Shown: in pieces, positions 60,707-64,000 of the stretch | Layout of the letters: each line of letters starts with the position of its first letter | Numbering within the stretch: the stretch's first letter is position 1 | DNA from: Streptomyces aureus | Lineage (GTDB): Bacteria > Actinomycetota > Actinomycetes > Streptomycetales > Streptomycetaceae | Assembly: GCF_000725495.1 (NCBI RefSeq) | Contig: NZ_JNZD01000009.1 | Location: 175,889-239,888 of the forward strand | Direction: 5' to 3' | DNA length: 64,000 nucleotides | The notes under the pieces: generated by a model | Database searches by the model: none | Seen by the model: the letters and a program-made list of their open reading frames with translations, nothing else | Told to the model about the DNA's origin: nothing | Translations under genes and position numbers: made by a program

Positions 60707-62076
60707 AGTCTCTCGATGTGAAGGTCTGGGCCGTTCGGAAGCGCGATACGAAGACGCCCTCGTACGGCGTTCGGTGGTCCGTGGCGGGTAACGTCTTCTC
60801 CGACTCGTTCCGAACGAAGGCACTCGCCGATCACTACCGCTCGAAGCTGATGCGGGCGATGCGCGAGGGCGAGGAGTTCGACCAGGCGTCCGGGCTTCCG
60901 GACTCGATGGAACCGAAGAAGTCGGCTGTGTCCTGGTACGACTTCGCCCTCCGGTACCTCGCCATGAAATGGCCGCATGCCGCTCCCAACACGCGCAATG
61001 GCATCAACGAATCGCTCACCAGCGTGACCGTGGAGCTCCTCGGTGAGCGGGCTGGACGGCCGTCCGATCAGGCCATCCGCCAGGCGCTTCGCAACTGGGC
61101 CTTCGTCCTGCCGGGGCCTGATGACCGAGACGTCTCGGACGACGTGCGGAACGTCCTTCACTGGGTGTCGAAGGCATCGCGACCGCTGGCCGATCTCGCT
61201 GAACCGGCTACGGCCCGTGCGGTGCTGGACTCGCTGAAGCTCAAGCTCGACGGTACGGCCGCGGCAGCCGAAACCGTGCGGCGTAAGCGGCGGACTCTCG
61301 TCAACGCTGCGAACTACGCGGTCGACCTGGGGGAGCTGCGCGAGAACCCGATCACGGCTGTCCGCTGGCAGAAGCCGAAGGTCTCCAACCAGGTCGACCC
61401 TCGCGTTGTCGCGAACCCCGAGCAAGCTCGGAATCTCCTGGCGGCCGTCTCCTACGTGGGCGGCTACCGGCGGGCCCGCGGTCGGCGCCTGGTGGGTCTC
61501 TTCGCTGCGATGTACTTCGGCGGCCTCAGGCCGGCTGAAGCGATCGGCCTCGTCGAGACGGACTTGAGCCTCCCTGAGCAGGGATGGGGATCGGCGCTGC
61601 TTCACCGGACTCGTCCGTCGGTCGGCAAGCAGTGGACCGATTCGGGGGAGACCCATGACGACCGCGGCCTGAAGAACCGGCCGGTTGAGGACGTCCGACG
61701 GGTGCCGATTCCGCCTCACCTCGTCTCCGCACTCCGCGACCACCTGGCCACCTTCGGCACGGCAGACGACGGACGGCTCTTCTTCAGCGAGAAGGGCTCG
61801 GTTGTCCCGTCCTCGACCTACTACCGGGTGTGGCAGGAGGCCCGTCTCCTCGCGCTCCCACCGTCCGCTGCGGCCTCGCCACTCGCGAGCCGCCCGTACG
61901 ATCTGCGGCACTCTGCGCTGTCGACGTGGCTCAACGCGGGGGTTGACCCGACCGAGGTGGCCGAGCGCGCCGGCAACAGCGTCGAGGTCCTGCTGACCCG
62001 CTACGCGAAGTGTCTCGACGGACGGCAGGACGTTGCCAACCGGCGCATCGAGGATCTGCTCCGCGAGTACGAGTGA
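60703..62076 (+). CDS. int: Tyrosine integrase (Int)
   Basis: A 457-residue site-specific recombinase. Catalytic residues are visible: Arg276 in YFGGLRPAEAIGL, the H/R pair in SRPYDLRHSALSTW (Arg402, His403) and the nucleophile Tyr434 in LLTRYAKC. The N-terminal arm-binding domain and core-binding domain are present and uninterrupted. GTG 60703 overlaps xis. It should catalyse integration into tRNA-Arg, although 1.75 kb with two genes separates it from the right att site, unlike pSAM2. Confidence 0.94.
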   Translation: MKSLDVKVWAVRKRDTKTPSYGVRWSVAGNVFSDSFRTKALADHYRSKLMRAMREGEEFDQASGLPDSMEPKKSAVSWYDFALRYLAMKWPHAAPNTRNGINESLTSVTVELLGERAGRPSDQAIRQALRNWAFVLPGPDDRDVSDDVRNVLHWVSKASRPLADLAEPATARAVLDSLKLKLDGTAAAAETVRRKRRTLVNAANYAVDLGELRENPITAVRWQKPKVSNQVDPRVVANPEQARNLLAAVSYVGGYRRARGRRLVGLFAAMYFGGLRPAEAIGLVETDLSLPEQGWGSALLHRTRPSVGKQWTDSGETHDDRGLKNRPVEDVRRVPIPPHLVSALRDHLATFGTADDGRLFFSEKGSVVPSSTYYRVWQEARLLALPPSAAASPLASRPYDLRHSALSTWLNAGVDPTEVAERAGNSVEVLLTRYAKCLDGRQDVANRRIEDLLREYE

Positions 62077-62094
62077 GACACGCTGCACCCCACC

Positions 62095-62123
62095 GAGGCC
62101 CTGGGCAACTTGTCCGGGGCCTC
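62095..62123 (+). terminator. Terminator after the integrase gene
   Basis: GAGGCCC pairs with GGGGCCTC (7-8 bp) around a TGGGCAACTTGTCC loop, 18 bases after the int stop. It ends the transfer-replication-integration operon. Confidence 0.7.
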
Positions 62124-62183
62124 TCTCGTCTTGAGCCCTACCTGCTGCGACGCTTCGAGCCGAGAGCGGACGAGGGGGGACTC

Positions 62184-63056
62184 GTGGAGCTGAAGGTCAC
62201 GCGCTGGAAGCGGTACGGACATGATCGCCTGTACGCGAACCTGCCTGATGGCACGGCGGTCGGCTGGGCGGATGTGAGGACGGGGGACATCACGGTCCTG
62301 GTCGCCGAGTATCGCGACGACGTGATCGCCGTGCTGACAGATCACCTACAGAACAATCCCGAACCGGTCCGGCCGCAGCAACCGCCCAGGACGCCCGAGG
62401 CTGAGGCGCCCCCAGTGCTGCCGCCTCTGACGGCGGTCGACGACCTGTCCGCCAACCGTCCCGGAGAGTCTCTGCTCGACAAATCCGGGCCAGGCCTGAT
62501 CAAGCGAGTCGTCTTGCAGCTCCTTCGGTGCCCCGCCGAGTGGGACTCCTGGCGGAAGGGTCTGGCGGGGGAGCGGAGGGTGGGAGCCGAGCTGAAGCGC
62601 TTGGAGCGGCACGGCTGGCGCGTCCTGCACTCCATCCTCTTGGCCGACAAGGTGGACGTGGACCATTTGTTGATAGGGCCCGGTGGCGTGTTCAGCATCA
62701 ATACGAAGCACCACCACAAAAGGTCTGTATGGGTCGGCGACGACTCTGTGAAGGTCGATCACGGAAAGCCAGCGCCCTATGCGCGCAAGAGCCGGGCGGA
62801 GGCCAAGCGGGTAGCTCGAGTGCTTGAGCGCTACTGCGGCTTTCCCGTACCGGTGGAGCCGGTGCTCGTTTTCGTGGGCGTGACCGATTTGAAGGTGGTC
62901 GCCACGCAGCTCAGCGTGCGCGTGTACCGGGAGCGTGAGGTGGCGGCACTGGCACCGCTCTCAGGGGTGCTGACGGCTGAACAGATCGAGCAGGTGTACG
63001 ACGTCGCCCGTCATCGCCAAGCTTGGATTGGGGCCTCAGTCAGCTCTTCTCGGTAA
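62184..63056 (+). CDS. NERD-domain nuclease-like protein
   Basis: A 290-residue protein. The N-terminal 65-residue module (VTRWKRYGHDRLYANLPDG) is shared with the chromosomal protein at 20662. The C-terminal NERD domain keeps the expected residues: an E in GLAGERRVGAELKRLE, D in VDVDHLLIGPGGVFSINTK and the final T-K. GTG 62184 follows a Gly-rich AGGGGGG site. NERD proteins resemble PD-(D/E)XK nucleases and are often on mobile elements. It lies between int and att, outside the usual module, and may be a later acquisition. Confidence 0.82.
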   Translation: MELKVTRWKRYGHDRLYANLPDGTAVGWADVRTGDITVLVAEYRDDVIAVLTDHLQNNPEPVRPQQPPRTPEAEAPPVLPPLTAVDDLSANRPGESLLDKSGPGLIKRVVLQLLRCPAEWDSWRKGLAGERRVGAELKRLERHGWRVLHSILLADKVDVDHLLIGPGGVFSINTKHHHKRSVWVGDDSVKVDHGKPAPYARKSRAEAKRVARVLERYCGFPVPVEPVLVFVGVTDLKVVATQLSVRVYREREVAALAPLSGVLTAEQIEQVYDVARHRQAWIGASVSSSR

Positions 63057-63191
63057 AGTGTCGGCCCTTTCTGTGAAAGCTGTGGGGAGTCTCCATGGCG
63101 TGGCCGACGTCGGGCGGGGTGGGGTGCCCTGTCAGTGCCGTCCTTTACGCTCCGCTCCTGATCAAGCAGTTCGGATGGGGAGGGGATACGG

Positions 63192-63614
63192 ATGGGCGGA
63201 AACGAGTGGAGTCACACGGGCCCGTATCAGCGTGATCTGGTGGCTGCATTCCGGCAGGCTCAGGAGGACGAGTTGGCGCGGGACAACCACGGTTTCGAGG
63301 GCCAGTCCGTCGAGGAACTGTGGCGCGACCCTGAATGGCAGGAGTACATATTCACCGGTGGCACGTGCACCGTGCTCGACTTCCCGCTCATGATCGAAGC
63401 CGCGGACACCGATGACGGTCCGTTCATGCGGCCGCTGACCGATGAGGAGGTGCGTGCGTGGGCTCCTCACGGCCGGCCCACCTACGAAGAGTGGGACGTC
63501 GCTCTCGACTCCGAGCGGTTGAGCTTCCCGAACCGCGCCCAGGGGAACTGCACAGTGCTTTACCGGGATGGCAGACCCGCGCAGATCGGCTATTGGGGGA
63601 CCACCGCCGACTAG
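63192..63614 (+). CDS. Hypothetical protein at the element's right end
   Basis: A 140-residue acidic protein with no recognised family (YQRDLVAAFRQAQEDELARDN, WRDPEWQEYIFTGGTCTVLD). ATG 63192 has GGGGAGGGG upstream. It is the last gene before the right att/tRNA. The composition suits a cytoplasmic protein; it could be an immunity or regulatory protein of the element. Confidence 0.65.
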   Translation: MGGNEWSHTGPYQRDLVAAFRQAQEDELARDNHGFEGQSVEELWRDPEWQEYIFTGGTCTVLDFPLMIEAADTDDGPFMRPLTDEEVRAWAPHGRPTYEEWDVALDSERLSFPNRAQGNCTVLYRDGRPAQIGYWGTTAD

Positions 63615-63712
63615 GGGGGCCGATACCGCTTCGCGATGTGGCCCCGTCCTCGTCCGGGGTCACATCGCTTTGTGGGACTCACCTGGGGGAACGTCTCAAG
63701 ATCCCGTCCACG

Positions 63713-63870
63713 CCTCGTCCACAGACCCTGACATGGAGCTGCTTCGGGCGGCATCTGGCTGCACATACGCGAAGACCCCGGCCTCAGCGTTTCCGCTGGT
63801 GACGGGGTCTTTGGGCACCTCATGAGGGGTGCCCCCGGCAGGATTCGAACCTGCGCACACGGCTCCGGAG
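63713..63870. repeat. Right att region overlapping tRNA-Arg
   Basis: Pairs with 26738-26888. It includes the tRNA-Arg terminator and the 3' half of the tRNA up to the anticodon arm (ACGGCTCCGGAG). Differences from the left copy are mostly single-base. Confidence 0.75.
63772..63812 (-). terminator. tRNA-Arg transcription terminator
   Basis: On the minus strand, AAGACCCCGTC and its complement form a stem around the CAGCGGAAACGCTGAG region, downstream of the tRNA 3' end. A degraded version is present in the left att copy. Confidence 0.6.
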
Positions 63871-63901
63871 GCCGTTGCTCTATCCCCTGAGCTACGGGGG
63901 C
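63830..63901 (-). tRNA. tRNA-Arg (anticodon CCG)
   Basis: The minus strand reads GCCCCCGTAGCTCAGGGG as acceptor and D arms, then an anticodon arm ACGGC-CTCCGGA-GCCGT with anticodon CCG, and a T arm GCAGGTTCGAATCCTGC. The acceptor stem pairs GCCCCCG with CGGGGGC (discriminator A). It is an intact gene, regenerated at the right end of the AICE. Confidence 0.95.
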
Positions 63902-64000
63902 GTGTCGGGCGCTTTGTTGCGGCGACGGGTAGAACCCTACCAGCTCTCTCGGGGGTGATCGCCACGTCTTTTGGTGGGGCGTGGGTGGTGTTGCGGGGCG

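Larger units (their letters stand above)
26738..63870. mobile_element. Actinomycete integrative and conjugative element (AICE) in tRNA-Arg with defence cargo
   Basis: The boundaries are two imperfect direct repeats of about 150 bp (26738-26888 and 63713-63870). Each contains the 3' half of tRNA-Arg(CCG) and the DNA downstream of it. The right copy belongs to the intact tRNA gene. Inside are the pSAM2-type modules: GntR repressors, FtsK-like Tra, spread genes, RepSA, Xis and Int (52.3-62.1 kb). To their left are about 25 kb of conflict genes (27.3-52.3 kb). Transfer would be as double-stranded DNA by Tra, with RepSA replicating the excised circle. The left att has diverged, consistent with an old insertion. 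Confidence 0.75.

Overview
The window is very GC-rich with strongly GC-biased third codon positions, frequent GTG starts and translationally coupled gene pairs. It carries a conservon, a LigD-polymerase/Ku pair with a lysine-rich Ku tail, and an integrative element of the pSAM2 type. Together these point to a Streptomyces chromosome.

Layout. (1) 1-4348: the 3' part of a conservon (sensor kinase CvnA, roadblock CvnB, DUF742 CvnC, GTPase CvnD) followed by a styrene-monooxygenase-type FAD enzyme. (2) 4302-7720: a small decayed integrated element. The last codons of the monooxygenase gene recur 3.4 kb downstream as a perfect 28-bp direct repeat next to a tyrosine-recombinase C-terminal relic. Inside are an extra type I signal peptidase, a lipoprotein and a nucleotidyltransferase. 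(3) 7712-26055: ordinary chromosomal genes: an NlpC/P60 hydrolase, a TetR regulator with two divergent diiron oxygenase/ferritin-like genes, DUF3291, a PBP/FtsW pair, a secreted SH3-like protein, a lipoprotein/sensor-kinase pair, a small dual-specificity phosphatase, a degenerate NERD protein, LigD-polymerase and Ku, a membrane protein, a GNAT and a lipoprotein. Minisatellite-like GC-rich repeats fill many gaps. (4) 26738-63870: a 37-kb actinomycete integrative and conjugative element (AICE) in the 3' end of tRNA-Arg(CCG), bounded by imperfect direct repeats of about 150 bp. (5) 63830-63901: the intact tRNA-Arg on the minus strand.

The AICE has two halves. The right half (52.3-62.1 kb) is the mobility module: two GntR/UTRA repressors with visible operators, an SCO3933-type regulator, an FtsK-like DNA translocase (Tra), spread proteins, RepSA, Xis and Int. 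The left half (27.3-52.3 kb) is an anti-phage cargo region. It holds a predicted MutL/MORC-like restriction-modification system (GHKL ATPase, Z1 helicase, PD-(D/E)XK nuclease, AIPR, and a cytosine methyltransferase fused to a MutY/EndoIII-like domain), with a second GHKL ATPase convergent to it. It also holds a Trypco1 protein with a huge trypsin-STAND NTPase-WD40 protein and a second Z1 helicase, a SIR2-FRG gene pair, and a helical-repeat/DUF1152 pair.

The best candidates for undescribed biology are: the methyltransferase-glycosylase fusion, whose glycosylase domain appears to lack the catalytic aspartate; the Trypco1/protease-STAND-WD40/Z1 cluster, with near-identical WD40 repeats and two compensating frameshifts; and the SIR2-FRG pair, whose SIR2 protein has an extra nucleotide-processing-like domain. 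Function calls rest on motifs read by eye. No database search was run.
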